Assembly (NCBI RefSeq): GCF_013385985.1
Contig: NZ_JACAOY010000021.1
Coordinates: 27,776-91,775 of the forward strand
Reading direction: 5' to 3'
DNA length: 64,000 nt
Origin: Pseudomonas sp. B6002
GTDB taxonomy: Bacteria; Pseudomonadota; Gammaproteobacteria; Pseudomonadales; Pseudomonadaceae
Below the pieces are notes generated by a model, which saw only the letters and a list, made by a program, of their open reading frames with translations, was not told the DNA's origin and ran no database searches. Positions 1 through 8,727 of the stretch are shown here, piece after piece. The translations under genes and the position numbers were made by a program. Numbering within the stretch: position 1 is the first letter of the stretch; every line of letters begins with the position of its first letter.

Positions 1-2
1 CC

Positions 3-3000
3 TTCACCACGTTTGCTCCGCCGCTGTCTTCCGAGGCCAACAGCGCGCCCTTCAACCTTGTGCAGCGTTTTTACAAAGAGCCCGAGCTCTTGTCCCCCGA
101 CGCAATCAAGCAACGCGTGGCCGAACTGCTGCGAGACAAGACCTTCGTCGAACTGACACCGCCGACCTTTACCGGGTTGCACACCCGTCGCAGTGAAGAT
201 CGACTGGAAGAGCAACAGGCGCAGTTGGCCGATATCCGCAACCGCTACCAGGCTGCTTTCGACTTGCAGCACCTCGCCAACTTTGTCAGGGAGGGCAGCC
301 GGGAAGAGTCGGAAATAGCCCACGAACTCGACACCCGAGTTGTCTATGTCGACAGCGCCAGTACCTACATGCCTTCGATGGCAGGCAAGCACAACAGCGT
401 GAGCCTGAAGCAGTTCGTTGAGGACCATGGCTGGAAAATCCCCACCACGCTTGATCAGTTGGACAACCTGGTCACTGCGTTGATGACCCCTGCCCCCAAG
501 GCGCCGGCCAACGGTAACTACGGCGGAGCACGTGCCTGGCCCGAGCCATTGGATGCCGCGAGCGAGCAACAATTGAGAGGCGATATCCTTCAGGGCAAGG
601 TCGGCGATATTGATTTTCGCCCGTCCAGCAGCGTTCTGGAGTATTTGCTGGAGGGGCATCCGGCACAAACCGGTGATCCAAGGCGCTTGATTGACAGCTT
701 GATCGAATCGCCCACAGGGCAGGCCGTGGGCCGGGCCATCCAGGCCCAGTTTGAGGCGCGCTCGGTCAAAGGCAGTGTCAATGACTGGTTGCTGGCGGCC
801 CTGACGCTGGACCTCTCTGAATCGCCGGAGGCTGCTGCGGGCGCGGCGCAAACCCGTATCGCGGGCTATACGCTGTTGTCCGCGCAGAACTCGGGCAAGA
901 CCGCTGCGGCAGTGTTGAATGAGTTAACCAACGAACTGGCAAAGGGATCATCACCTGAACACGCCAGGATCCAAGCCACGCTGATGGTGTCCAGCCGGGC
1001 ACTGGAATTTCTGGTCAAGGACATTCCACAAGATCTAGTCCTGGGCACTCACAGCTGGGTCAGTTTTTCCACCGCCGTTGCCCGTATAGAAGCGACTGCC
1101 CCCGGGGCGACCGCAACGATGAGCTACGCCCAAGTCATGACCCAGGCCAGCATCGCGCCCATCTCCGACGAAGAAGAACGTACTGAGTTTGTCGCCCAAA
1201 GCGCTGCGCTCAAGCAATGGGCCGTTGCCAACGGGTTGCCGTACCCGGTAACCGAGGCTGCAATGGGCAGCGTGCGCAAGGCGTTTGCAGCGCAGATCAG
1301 CGAACTCGCGAAAGCTTCGCACGCCTCCACGGCCGTGATGCCGACAGCCAGGGACATGGCACTGGAACGCCTGAAAAAGGCTTTGCCAGGCGTGGACCCG
1401 AAGCACTTCGAAGAAAAATGTATCCGTGTTGAGCCTTCCAACCGTTATTTCCCAGGGCCCTACTCAATCCTGGACCTGTATATCGATGGCCGGGGCATCC
1501 TGGGCGCACCGAGTTCTGCGGATAACTGGGGGGAAGCGGGCAGAGACCTGATACGCACTTACACATTCGGGCAGGTTGACCTGCCCGATGACGGCAGGCC
1601 GGGTGCCTGGGTCTCTTCGTCCAGTGCATTTAACGTCAATGACGTTTTACAAAAACTCAAACAACTGCCGGATCTATCCACTGAGTTCACTGAAGCATTC
1701 TCGGCTTATTCCGAGGCGATCAGGACAGCAACTGCCGCGCAAGTAAAAAACATGGTGGCAAAGCTGCCTTTGGCAGACCGTCAGAATTTTGAGTTCGGAG
1801 AAATCACCATTGCCAGGAAAACCCATTTCGAATGGGGCGGCAAACTCGCCAGTGAATACGACAAAGAGACTGAAGGGTGCGTGCTGATCAAGATCAAGCG
1901 CGATGGACAAATCCACACTTACCAGTTGGACCGCCTGAAAGGCCGCATCACTCGGCAGCCGGACGAAGGTGATTTCAAGACTGGCCAGCCCTACTACAAA
2001 GAATCCCGTCCATTCTACGAATACAAAGTAATCAAACCTGAAGGCCACTACCCAGCCGGGCTAACGGAAGAGTCCTCGAACGCGAGCGGTATTCCCGATA
2101 GCTTCGGCAGCGCAAGGACCGCCTACCTTGCGGACGCCGTTCTCCATGACATGGATATTCCCGGGCTGAAGAAGACAGCCAGGGGCCAGACAACCTTTGA
2201 TACCGAAGTGCCAACCCACGAAAAAGCGGCGCAGATCGCCCTTAACCTCATCCCGTTCAGATCGGCGATCGTCAATTTTCAGAACGGCAAGATTGCCCAG
2301 GGGGTGGGTGATCTGTCGTGGGACATATTCGGCTTTCTCGTTGGTTTCGGGGCATCGATCAAAGGCGCGAAAGCAGCGGCAAGCGGGATTGGTGCTCTGG
2401 CCAGGGTCGGGCACAACCTCAAGATCCTGGGGCGCGCCACAGTTGGCGCGCTCAACCCGGTGAATGGGCTGGATAATCTGGCACGTGGTGTGGTGAATGG
2501 CGTGCGGCGGATTCCGGGAGTAGCGTACAACGGCTTCAAGCACTTACGCGGCTCATACCGCAGCGGCAACCTGTTGGACGTAGTTAAAAACCCGGACATT
2601 GCGCAGGGCACCTACAAATCCATCAATGCGACGCAGGACGTTGGATCCTTGGCTAAATACGATCCGGCCACCGGTAATTGGCATGCCTATGACCCGCGCA
2701 CAAGCCAAGCGTATGGAAAGCCACTGGAGCAGTTCAGGGGCACCGCATCTTCGCTTGCCAGCAAAGATTCAAGTTTGTTAAACACAGGCCTTGCTCGTAA
2801 TAACGTGATCCAGCTTGGCGGCACCATGCAAGAACTTAAAGTCATTGCTTCAGGCCTGCACACTTACGTCGATAATTATAAAGGCGTCAAACGCCTGAAT
2901 ATCATTGCGCACGGCGAAGGGCCTGATAGTGCCAATGATTTTTTGAAAAATGGCACTTTTTTGTACGCAGACGGCAAACCTCACGACGCCACGAGCCTCA

Positions 3001-3416
3001 TCAGTTTGCTCAAGTCCAAAGGCATCAAGCCGGCAGACTACGATAACGTGCGGCTTATTTCGTGTTACGGCGCAGATGGTGGAGCTTCATCATTTGCCCA
3101 GCAGTTTCAGACGGCAATCAAAAAACCGGTAAAAGCTTTTGAAGGACCGGTTTACGCGAATGCGTCCCCGGAAAGGCTGGACGTGCTTCATGAACGCTTC
3201 GTGGAAAACGTTAAACGGTTTCACCCAAACCTGCCGCCGGATCAAATCCAGTTGCTTGCAGAATTGAGGTATAGCCAATTTCACGCGCGCAAGACGACGC
3301 AACACATTATTAAAAATGACGGAGCAAAGATACAGATTGCAATCGACCTTCCAAACGGCTCGAGTTCTACCAAACTAACCACCATCAACTACAAACCGCG
3401 GCATTTTACGTCCTGA
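3..3416 (+). CDS. Giant toxin-like protein, C-terminal part (5' truncated by window edge)
   Basis: The frame is open from the first base of the window, so the gene starts to the left; the GTG at 60 is not a convincing start because homology to the paralogue at 13431-17921 continues above it. About 1137 residues are visible. Shared landmarks, numbered from position 60, are an FYK/FYG motif near residue 4, a VSLKQF block near 115, an LP-x-DR-x-N block near 570, and a Gly/Ala-rich hydrophobic stretch near 735-800 that could insert into a membrane. The C-terminal region has IIAHG (His at 2910-2912) and ISCYG (Cys at 3063-3065), a spacing and context like clan CD (caspase/C80-like) cysteine peptidases. 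I infer a large polymorphic-toxin type protein, as is common in Pseudomonas. There is no visible signal peptide, and the substrate is unknown. The 3' end is richer in A+T than the 5' part. Confidence 0.75.
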   Translation, partial: FTTFAPPLSSEANSAPFNLVQRFYKEPELLSPDAIKQRVAELLRDKTFVELTPPTFTGLHTRRSEDRLEEQQAQLADIRNRYQAAFDLQHLANFVREGSREESEIAHELDTRVVYVDSASTYMPSMAGKHNSVSLKQFVEDHGWKIPTTLDQLDNLVTALMTPAPKAPANGNYGGARAWPEPLDAASEQQLRGDILQGKVGDIDFRPSSSVLEYLLEGHPAQTGDPRRLIDSLIESPTGQAVGRAIQAQFEARSVKGSVNDWLLAALTLDLSESPEAAAGAAQTRIAGYTLLSAQNSGKTAAAVLNELTNELAKGSSPEHARIQATLMVSSRALEFLVKDIPQDLVLGTHSWVSFSTAVARIEATAPGATATMSYAQVMTQASIAPISDEEERTEFVAQSAALKQWAVANGLPYPVTEAAMGSVRKAFAAQISELAKASHASTAVMPTARDMALERLKKALPGVDPKHFEEKCIRVEPSNRYFPGPYSILDLYIDGRGILGAPSSADNWGEAGRDLIRTYTFGQVDLPDDGRPGAWVSSSSAFNVNDVLQKLKQLPDLSTEFTEAFSAYSEAIRTATAAQVKNMVAKLPLADRQNFEFGEITIARKTHFEWGGKLASEYDKETEGCVLIKIKRDGQIHTYQLDRLKGRITRQPDEGDFKTGQPYYKESRPFYEYKVIKPEGHYPAGLTEESSNASGIPDSFGSARTAYLADAVLHDMDIPGLKKTARGQTTFDTEVPTHEKAAQIALNLIPFRSAIVNFQNGKIAQGVGDLSWDIFGFLVGFGASIKGAKAAASGIGALARVGHNLKILGRATVGALNPVNGLDNLARGVVNGVRRIPGVAYNGFKHLRGSYRSGNLLDVVKNPDIAQGTYKSINATQDVGSLAKYDPATGNWHAYDPRTSQAYGKPLEQFRGTASSLASKDSSLLNTGLARNNVIQLGGTMQELKVIASGLHTYVDNYKGVKRLNIIAHGEGPDSANDFLKNGTFLYADGKPHDATSLISLLKSKGIKPADYDNVRLISCYGADGGASSFAQQFQTAIKKPVKAFEGPVYANASPERLDVLHERFVENVKRFHPNLPPDQIQLLAELRYSQFHARKTTQHIIKNDGAKIQIAIDLPNGSSSTKLTTINYKPRHFTS

Positions 3417-3520
3417 AGACTGTCAGTAAACCTAAAGCGGCGACAACGAGACGTTGCCGTCCGCCAACGCCAAGTAACCGCTCACCACAACAGAGTACCA
3501 GGCACAACTCTGACACTCGT

Positions 3521-3649
3521 TCAACCTGCGCACGCTTCTTCGTCTGGTTCTAAGAGCGGCACCTCGGCATCATCCATCAACGACCCCGGGTCTTCATTGC
3601 CCGGGTCGTTGAGCTCCTCTTCACATTCTTCTTCCCGTTCTTCTGACAT
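3521..3649 (-). CDS. Small acidic protein, 42 aa
   Basis: A short frame of 42 residues that begins MSEEREEECEEEL and stays strongly acidic to its end (LLEPDEEACAG). A GGGAGAC ribosome binding site lies just before the ATG. It begins 10 bases after the stop of the 57-residue gene in the same direction, so the two look like one small operon. No family is recognised. A short acidic composition can arise by chance in GC-rich DNA; the good ribosome site and the tight spacing are the support. Confidence 0.5.
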   Translation of the reverse strand: MSEEREEECEEELNDPGNEDPGSLMDDAEVPLLEPDEEACAG

Positions 3650-3659
3650 GACCGTCTCC

Positions 3660-3833
3660 CTAACCCCCTTGGGTATCGATATCGGCATCGGTTTCAGGCT
3701 TGGGCTCGCGCTCGGGCTTGAAGTCTGGACTGTAGTCGTTTTCCCGCGCCTTGGGGTCTTTGGCCTTGGGATCTTTCAGGGCCGGGTCTTTGGGGGCGTC
3801 TGCGCCCGTCGCGGGTTGTTTGTGCGTGCTCAT
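3660..3833 (-). CDS. Small lysine/aspartate/proline-rich protein, 57 aa
   Basis: A 57-residue hydrophilic protein with a repeated KDP(A/K) unit (KDPALKDPKAKDPKARE), then a charged Pro-rich tail ending TDADIDTQGG. An AGAGGTG ribosome binding site stands before the ATG. There is no signal peptide or membrane segment, and it is probably disordered. It is followed by the 42-residue acidic gene. No function can be assigned; similar short Lys/Asp/Pro-rich proteins are often stress-related in pseudomonads, but that is only an analogy. Confidence 0.55.
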   Translation of the reverse strand: MSTHKQPATGADAPKDPALKDPKAKDPKARENDYSPDFKPEREPKPETDADIDTQGG

Positions 3834-3903
3834 GGTTCACCTCTGCAACGTTATTGCCTGCGTAAAGTTAAGGTCACGTTCCCGACGACGAAGTTCCATT
3901 TGT

Positions 3904-4449
3904 CTAGGACCCCGGGTTATCCACCTGGATGTAGAACGCGTAGGCCCCCAGCAATAGCCAGAACACCATGAACAGCCACGGCGCACGCATGGAAAACAGC
4001 AGCGACTTGCGATAGCCCTTGTGCGACGACTCGGTCTCACAGAACAGCGGCGAATCATCGTAAGCCAGGCCCATCACCGGCTCGCTGCGCAGCAGTTCGC
4101 TTTGCTTGTAGTGCCAGTGGTCGATGATTTCGTACGCCGCGCGAATTCCCGGCCAGGCATTCAATGAGCTGAGAATGCCGAGCATCACCAGGAACACCGG
4201 CACCACCAGCGTGAACAACTTGCCCCACTCCGGGTTGAGGTTGCCCATGCCGGATACGAATGCGATGACCAGGAACGATTGCGCCGTGAGGTAGGCGTCG
4301 GTGCGGTTGGCCAGGATGGTGGTTTCGTACTGGATCTCGCGGCGGTAGAAGTCCAGGCGGTCCTTGGGCGAGCCGAAGATCTTGGCGGTGTGTTCGCTGT
4401 GATCTGTCAATGCCGCTTCCGGCGTTTGGGGGGAAATGATTCTGGGCAC
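3904..4449 (-). CDS. Inner-membrane protein of unknown function, about 181 aa
   Basis: The N-terminal part is soluble (FGSPKDRLDFYRREIQYE). Two hydrophobic segments follow near residues 60-105 (AQSFLVIAFVSGM and LVVPVFLVMLGILSS) and a last one lies close to the C-terminus (WLFMVFWLLLGAYAF). This pattern of N-terminal charged segment, helix pair and final helix is seen in small membrane proteins such as the RipA family, but I cannot confirm that family. I prefer the GTG at 4449 because a GGAG lies seven bases before it; an in-frame GTG at 4464 would add five residues. The gene is read towards the two small genes downstream. Confidence 0.75.
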   Translation of the reverse strand: MPRIISPQTPEAALTDHSEHTAKIFGSPKDRLDFYRREIQYETTILANRTDAYLTAQSFLVIAFVSGMGNLNPEWGKLFTLVVPVFLVMLGILSSLNAWPGIRAAYEIIDHWHYKQSELLRSEPVMGLAYDDSPLFCETESSHKGYRKSLLFSMRAPWLFMVFWLLLGAYAFYIQVDNPGS

Positions 4450-4877
4450 GGCCGTGCTCCACACAGGTTCGAATCCCGTTAGAAGAAACGGGCCCGGGCG
4501 AAGTTCAAGTTAGTTGGTGCACTGGTGTGGTGCGTGCGATGCGCCGTTATGGATACCTGCAATGCACCCACTGTAGGAGCCGGCTTGCCGGCGATGGCGA
4601 TCTCACGGCCGCCATCGCCGGCAAGCCGGGCTCCTACACAACCGATGTCACCCGCAAACCGGTAAACGACGCCTGAAACGCCGTTTCGGCACAAGCATTG
4701 CTTTATCCATTCATCTGCCCGGAAACAGGAGCATTCGTTACCCCCCGACCCAGAGCCCACCCCATAAGAAAGTAAGGACCAAGCCCAGTGGCACCCTCAG
4801 CCACGGGCTCATAAAAAATGCGGTTTTTAAAGCGGCAGTGCCACCCAGGCTTCCCTCGGCACTGACAAGGTACTGGA
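4450..4877. other. Intergenic region with one REP pair
   Basis: No convincing gene in about 430 bases. It holds the REP pair at 4571-4639 and, near the right end, the leader of the ATP-grasp gene, with AAGG eight bases before its ATG. An AGTGGCACCCTCAGCCAC segment near 4787-4804 could fold weakly. I saw no clear promoter boxes. Confidence 0.6.
4571..4639. repeat. REP pair (inverted doublet)
   Basis: GTAGGAGCCGGCTTGCCGGC and its near-perfect inverted copy GCCGGCAAGCCGGGCTCCTAC face each other across a short loop, with GATGGCGAT next to the left arm. This is the REPIN-type arrangement of P. fluorescens-group genomes. It lies between the divergent membrane-protein and ATP-grasp genes. Confidence 0.9.
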
Positions 4878-6287
4878 ATGGCTCGATCTTTCTTTGACGA
4901 AATGAATGACGCGCAAGGCGTATGCCGCGCGCATTATCAGGATTTCTCCCGCTGGCTGGCCAATACGCCGCCGGAACTGCTGGCCCAGAGGCGCCGCGAA
5001 GCCGATTTGCTGTTCCATCGGGCCGGGATCACCTTCACCTTGTATGGCGACGAACAAGACACCGAGCGCCTGATCCCCTTCGACATCATCCCCCGCAGCA
5101 TCCCCGCCAGTGAATGGGCCGTGATCGAACGCGGCTGCATCCAGCGCGTGAACGCACTGAACATGTTCCTCGCCGATATCTACCACGACCAGCGCATTAT
5201 CAAGGCCGGGATCATCCCCGCCGACCAGGTGCTGGGCAACGAGGGTTACCAGAAGGCCATGGTGGGCCTGGATCTGCACCGCGACATCTACTCGCACATC
5301 TCCGGCGTCGACCTGGTGCGTGACGGTGATGGCACCTACTACGTGCTCGAAGACAACCTGCGCACGCCCAGCGGCGTGAGCTACATGCTCGAAGACCGCA
5401 AGATGATGATGCGCCTGTTCCCCGAAGTGTTCGCCAAGCAGCGCATCGCGCCGGTGGACCACTACCCCAACCTGCTACTCAAGACCCTGAAAAGTTCCAG
5501 CCGCCTGGACAACCCCAACGTGGTAGTGCTGACGCCGGGGCGTTTCAACAGCGCGTTCTTTGAACATGCGTTCCTGGCCCGGGAAATGGGCGTGGAACTG
5601 GTGGAAGGCGCCGACCTGTTCGTGCAGGACCTCAAGGTGTTCATGCGCACCACCGACGGCCCCAAGGCCGTGGACGTGATCTACCGGCGCATCGACGACG
5701 CCTTCCTCGACCCGCTGGCGTTCAACCCCGAGTCGATGCTCGGCGTGCCCGGCCTGGTCGCCGCCTATTGCGCGGGCAATGTGGTGCTGGCCAATGCCAT
5801 TGGCACCGGGGTGGCCGACGACAAATCGATCTATCCGTACGTGCCGGAAATGATCCGCTTCTACCTGGACGAAGAACCGGTACTGCAAAACGTGCCGACC
5901 TTCCAGTGCCGCAAACCCGATGAACTGTCCCACGTGCTGGCGCACCTGCCGGAACTGGTGGTCAAGGAAACCCAGGGCTCCGGTGGCTATGGCATGCTGG
6001 TGGGCCCGGCGTCCACGGCGGCCGAGATCGAGGACTTCCGCCAACGCATCAAGGCGCGCCCACACGCGTACATCGCCCAGCCCACCCTGAGCCTGTCCAC
6101 CTGCCCTACCTTTGTCGAAAACGGCATCGCCCCCCGGCATATCGACCTGCGGCCCTTCGTGCTGTCGGGCAAGGAAACCCGCCTGGTGCCGGGCGGCCTG
6201 ACCCGCGTGGCGCTGAAGGAAGGCTCGTTGATCGTCAACTCGTCGCAGGGCGGCGGAACCAAGGACACCTGGGTGGTGGAGGGCTGA
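4878..6287 (+). CDS. Circularly permuted ATP-grasp protein
   Basis: 469 residues, the usual length of the circularly permuted type 2 ATP-grasp family (former DUF404/DUF407). Recognisable blocks are the N-terminal FDEMNDAQG, the DLHRDIYSHISGVDLVRDGDGTYY core split over residues 130-155 with VLEDNLRTPSGVSYMLEDR after it, VVLTPGRFNSAFFEH, and the C-terminal lysine/glycine-rich loop VVKETQGSGGYGMLVGP. By family it should ligate an amine to a carboxylate using ATP, perhaps making a small peptide; the substrate is unknown. The alpha-E gene starts three bases after its stop, the standard operon for this family. AAGG precedes the ATG at a good distance. Confidence 0.93.
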   Translation: MARSFFDEMNDAQGVCRAHYQDFSRWLANTPPELLAQRRREADLLFHRAGITFTLYGDEQDTERLIPFDIIPRSIPASEWAVIERGCIQRVNALNMFLADIYHDQRIIKAGIIPADQVLGNEGYQKAMVGLDLHRDIYSHISGVDLVRDGDGTYYVLEDNLRTPSGVSYMLEDRKMMMRLFPEVFAKQRIAPVDHYPNLLLKTLKSSSRLDNPNVVVLTPGRFNSAFFEHAFLAREMGVELVEGADLFVQDLKVFMRTTDGPKAVDVIYRRIDDAFLDPLAFNPESMLGVPGLVAAYCAGNVVLANAIGTGVADDKSIYPYVPEMIRFYLDEEPVLQNVPTFQCRKPDELSHVLAHLPELVVKETQGSGGYGMLVGPASTAAEIEDFRQRIKARPHAYIAQPTLSLSTCPTFVENGIAPRHIDLRPFVLSGKETRLVPGGLTRVALKEGSLIVNSSQGGGTKDTWVVEG

Positions 6288-6290
6288 ATC

Positions 6291-7241
6291 ATGTTGAGTA
6301 GAACCGCCGCAGATCTGTACTGGATGTCCCGTTACCTGGAGCGCGCCGAGAACCTGGCGCGCATGCTCGAAGTCAGTTATTCGCTGTCGCTGATGCCCCA
6401 GGCCGGGCGCAGCGATGGCCTGGATGAACTGGCGATGTCGTTGCTCAGCAGCGGCACCCTGGACAGCTACCTGGAGCGCCACAAGCAGCTGGACGCCGAA
6501 CGCATGCTGCACTTCTTCGCCCTCGACGAAGAAAACCCCGCCAGCATCTACAACTGCCTGCGCGCCGCCCGGGGCAACGCCCATGCGGTACGCGGGCGCA
6601 TCACCGCCGACATGTGGGAAAACCTCAACGCCACCTGGCTGGAAATGCGCAGCATCGCCGCCGGCGGCCTGGCGCGGCACGGCATCAGCCACTTCTGTGA
6701 CTGGGTCAAGCAACGCTCGCATCTGTTTCGCGGCGCCACCTCCGGCACCATCATGCGCAATGACGCCTATCGCTTTATTCGCCTGGGCACCTTTGTCGAG
6801 CGGGCAGACAACACCCTGCGCCTGCTCGATGCGCGTTATGAGATGTTTGGCGAGGAATCGGAAGAAGTCAGCGACCTGTCGGCACGCGGGTATTACCAGT
6901 GGAGCGCGCTGCTGCGGGCGCTGTCGTCGTTCGAGGCCTACACCGAGCTGTACCCGAATGCGTTGAATGCGCGGTCGGTGTCTGAGTTGCTGTTGCTGCG
7001 CAGTGACGTGCCGCGCTCATTGCACGCCTGCATCGAGGAGTTGAGCCACATCCTCGCCGACCTGCCCGGCAGCTACGGGCGCACCGCTCAGCGCCTGGCC
7101 GCCGAGTTCGAAGCGAGGCTGCGCTACACCGGGATCGACGAAATCCTCGAAGACGGCCTGCACAGCCGCCTCACCGACTTTATCGACACCGTGCGCGAAC
7201 TGGCGCGGGCCATTCACAGCTCTTACCTGGAAGTGGTGTGA
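6291..7241 (+). CDS. Alpha-E domain protein
   Basis: 316 residues covering the whole alpha-E (DUF403) helical domain: N-terminal LSRTAADLYWMSRYLERAEN, a middle ASIYNCLRAARGNAHAVRG block, and the FIRLGTFVERADNTLRLLDARY helix. It is soluble and all-alpha. It follows the ATP-grasp gene by three bases and is its constant partner. A transglutaminase-like gene usually completes this operon; here it is absent and an NTF2-like gene comes next. The partnership is certain from the family, but the biochemical role is not known. Confidence 0.93.
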   Translation: MLSRTAADLYWMSRYLERAENLARMLEVSYSLSLMPQAGRSDGLDELAMSLLSSGTLDSYLERHKQLDAERMLHFFALDEENPASIYNCLRAARGNAHAVRGRITADMWENLNATWLEMRSIAAGGLARHGISHFCDWVKQRSHLFRGATSGTIMRNDAYRFIRLGTFVERADNTLRLLDARYEMFGEESEEVSDLSARGYYQWSALLRALSSFEAYTELYPNALNARSVSELLLLRSDVPRSLHACIEELSHILADLPGSYGRTAQRLAAEFEARLRYTGIDEILEDGLHSRLTDFIDTVRELARAIHSSYLEVV

Positions 7242-7349
7242 GTGCAATTGGGGCACTTAACTGTCAATTCGGGTGATTGACCCCTCTTTGATACCGCTCT
7301 TATGTTGGGCAGGTGCAACGCCTTCCCACCATAAGAACAGGTACAGAGC

Positions 7350-7784
7350 ATGTCCGAACTGACCCTCACCCCCGCTGCGGCCCAAACCTTGCGACGTTGG
7401 CACGCCATGCTGGCCGCCCGTGATCTCAAGTCCCTGCCCGAGCTGCTGGCCGCCGACGCGGTGTTTCGCTCGCCCATGGCCCACACGCCCTACCCTGGCG
7501 CGCCCGTGGTGTCGATGATCCTCAACACCGTGATCAAGGTGTTCGAAGACTTCACCTACCACCGTGAACTGGCGACCGGCGATGGCCTGAGCGTGGTGTT
7601 GGAGTTCAGCGCCCGGGTGGGCGACAAGCAGCTCAAGGGCATCGACCTGATTCGCTTCAACGAGCAAGGGCAGATCATTGAGTTTGAAGTGATGGTCCGC
7701 CCCTTGAGCGGGTTACAGGCATTGGGTGAGGAAATGGGCCGACGCCTGGCGCCGTACCTGGCCAAGGCCAACTCCCAGGCTTGA
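7350..7784 (+). CDS. NTF2-like / SnoaL-like protein
   Basis: A 144-residue single-domain protein with the cone-shaped NTF2-like fold signature: an N-terminal helix followed by LPELLAADAVFRSP, then strands including FEDFTYHRELATGDGLSVVLEF and IDLIRFNEQGQIIEFEVMVRPL. Members are small isomerases, hydrolases or binding proteins; the sequence does not identify a substrate. An ACAGGTACAGAGC leader gives a weak ribosome site. It is 108 bases from the alpha-E stop, so it may be co-transcribed. No signal peptide. Confidence 0.85.
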   Translation: MSELTLTPAAAQTLRRWHAMLAARDLKSLPELLAADAVFRSPMAHTPYPGAPVVSMILNTVIKVFEDFTYHRELATGDGLSVVLEFSARVGDKQLKGIDLIRFNEQGQIIEFEVMVRPLSGLQALGEEMGRRLAPYLAKANSQA

Positions 7785-7794
7785 TGACACCCAC

Positions 7795-7884
7795 CTGTAG
7801 GAGCTGGCTTGCCGGCGATGGCGGTTGATCAGTCAGTGATTAATTGGCTGAAAGATTGCTATCGCCGGCAAGCCGGCTCCTACG
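7795..7884. repeat. REP pair (inverted doublet)
   Basis: Left arm GTAGGAGCTGGCTTGCCGGC and right arm GCCGGCAAGCCGGCTCCTAC are separated by a longer loop of about 45 bases. It lies between the convergent NTF2-like and msrA genes, where it may also act as a transcription barrier. Confidence 0.9.
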
Positions 7885-7899
7885 GGTGGGCGGTGGTGG

Positions 7900-8595
7900 T
7901 TATTGGTTTTTCACCAGGACCGGTTCTGCGCGGTATTGGTCGGGGAACAGTTTTTTCAGCTGCGCTACCTTCGGCAGGTCATTGATCACGATGTAGGGGT
8001 AAGACGGGTTCTCGGTGAGAAAGTCCTGATGGTAGGACTCCGCCGGGTAAAACGCCTTGCCGGTTTCCACTTTGGTCACGATCGGCTTGTCGAAGGCCTT
8101 GGCCGCGTCCAGCTGGGCGATATACGCCTGGGCAACTTTTTGCTGCTCGGCGTTCTGCGCAAAGATTTCCGAACGGTATTGGGTGCCGCTGTCCGGGCCC
8201 TGGCGGTTCAGCTCGGTGGGGTTGTGGGCCACCGAGAAGTAGATCTGCAGCAGCTTGCCATAGCTGACCTGGCTCGGGTCATAGGTCACCGACACCGATT
8301 CGGCATGCCCGGTATCGCCGCCGCTGACGCTCTCGTATTGCGCGGTACTCGCCGCACCACCGTCGTAGCCGGACACGGCGTTTTTCACGCCCTGCACGTG
8401 CTGGAACACCCCTTGCACGCCCCAGAAACAGCCACCGGCAAACACGGCGGTCTGCAGGTTACCGGAGGTGGCAGGCAGGTCCAGGGCGGGGGGTGCGATC
8501 ATCACCGCGTCTTCAGCACCACCGAAGGAGAACGCCGAGCTTTGGCCGACAAAAACCGCGAAAGCGAGCACCGGTAAAAACTTGAGTCGTTTCAT
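7900..8595 (-). CDS. msrA: Secreted peptide methionine (S)-S-oxide reductase MsrA
   Basis: 231 residues. A Sec signal (MKRLKFLPVLAFAVFVGQSSA) shows export, unlike the usual cytoplasmic MsrA. The catalytic GGCFWG motif has Cys56, followed by GYDGG, the GDTGHAESV block and the ELNRQGPDSGTQYRS substrate loop. Cys56 is the only cysteine in the protein, so there is no internal resolving cysteine and an outside thiol donor is needed. That donor is probably the thioredoxin-like domain of the DipZ protein just upstream. I chose ATG 8595 because it starts directly at the signal peptide; a longer frame has no support. The gene follows the DipZ gene in the same direction, with a REP pair between. Confidence 0.95.
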   Translation of the reverse strand: MKRLKFLPVLAFAVFVGQSSAFSFGGAEDAVMIAPPALDLPATSGNLQTAVFAGGCFWGVQGVFQHVQGVKNAVSGYDGGAASTAQYESVSGGDTGHAESVSVTYDPSQVSYGKLLQIYFSVAHNPTELNRQGPDSGTQYRSEIFAQNAEQQKVAQAYIAQLDAAKAFDKPIVTKVETGKAFYPAESYHQDFLTENPSYPYIVINDLPKVAQLKKLFPDQYRAEPVLVKNQ

Positions 8596-8620
8596 CACTA
8601 TCACTCTAGAACACGGTCGA

Positions 8621-8711
8621 CTGTGGGAGCTGGCTTGCCTGCGATGGCGGTGCATCAGGGCCAGATGAAGCGGCTGGCCCGACGCTATCGCAGGCAAGCC
8701 AGCTCCCACAG
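8621..8711. repeat. REP pair (inverted doublet)
   Basis: Arms CTGTGGGAGCTGGCTTGCCT and AGGCAAGCCAGCTCCCACAG are exact complements around a loop of about 50 bases. It sits between dipZ and msrA, genes read in the same direction, and could lower or separate msrA expression. Confidence 0.9.
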
Positions 8712-8727
8712 TGATTGGGTTTTCAAT

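Noticed and set aside
8621-8711. REP stem as an intrinsic terminator
   Set aside because: The stem is long and GC-rich but without a T run on either side; the REP explanation is better.
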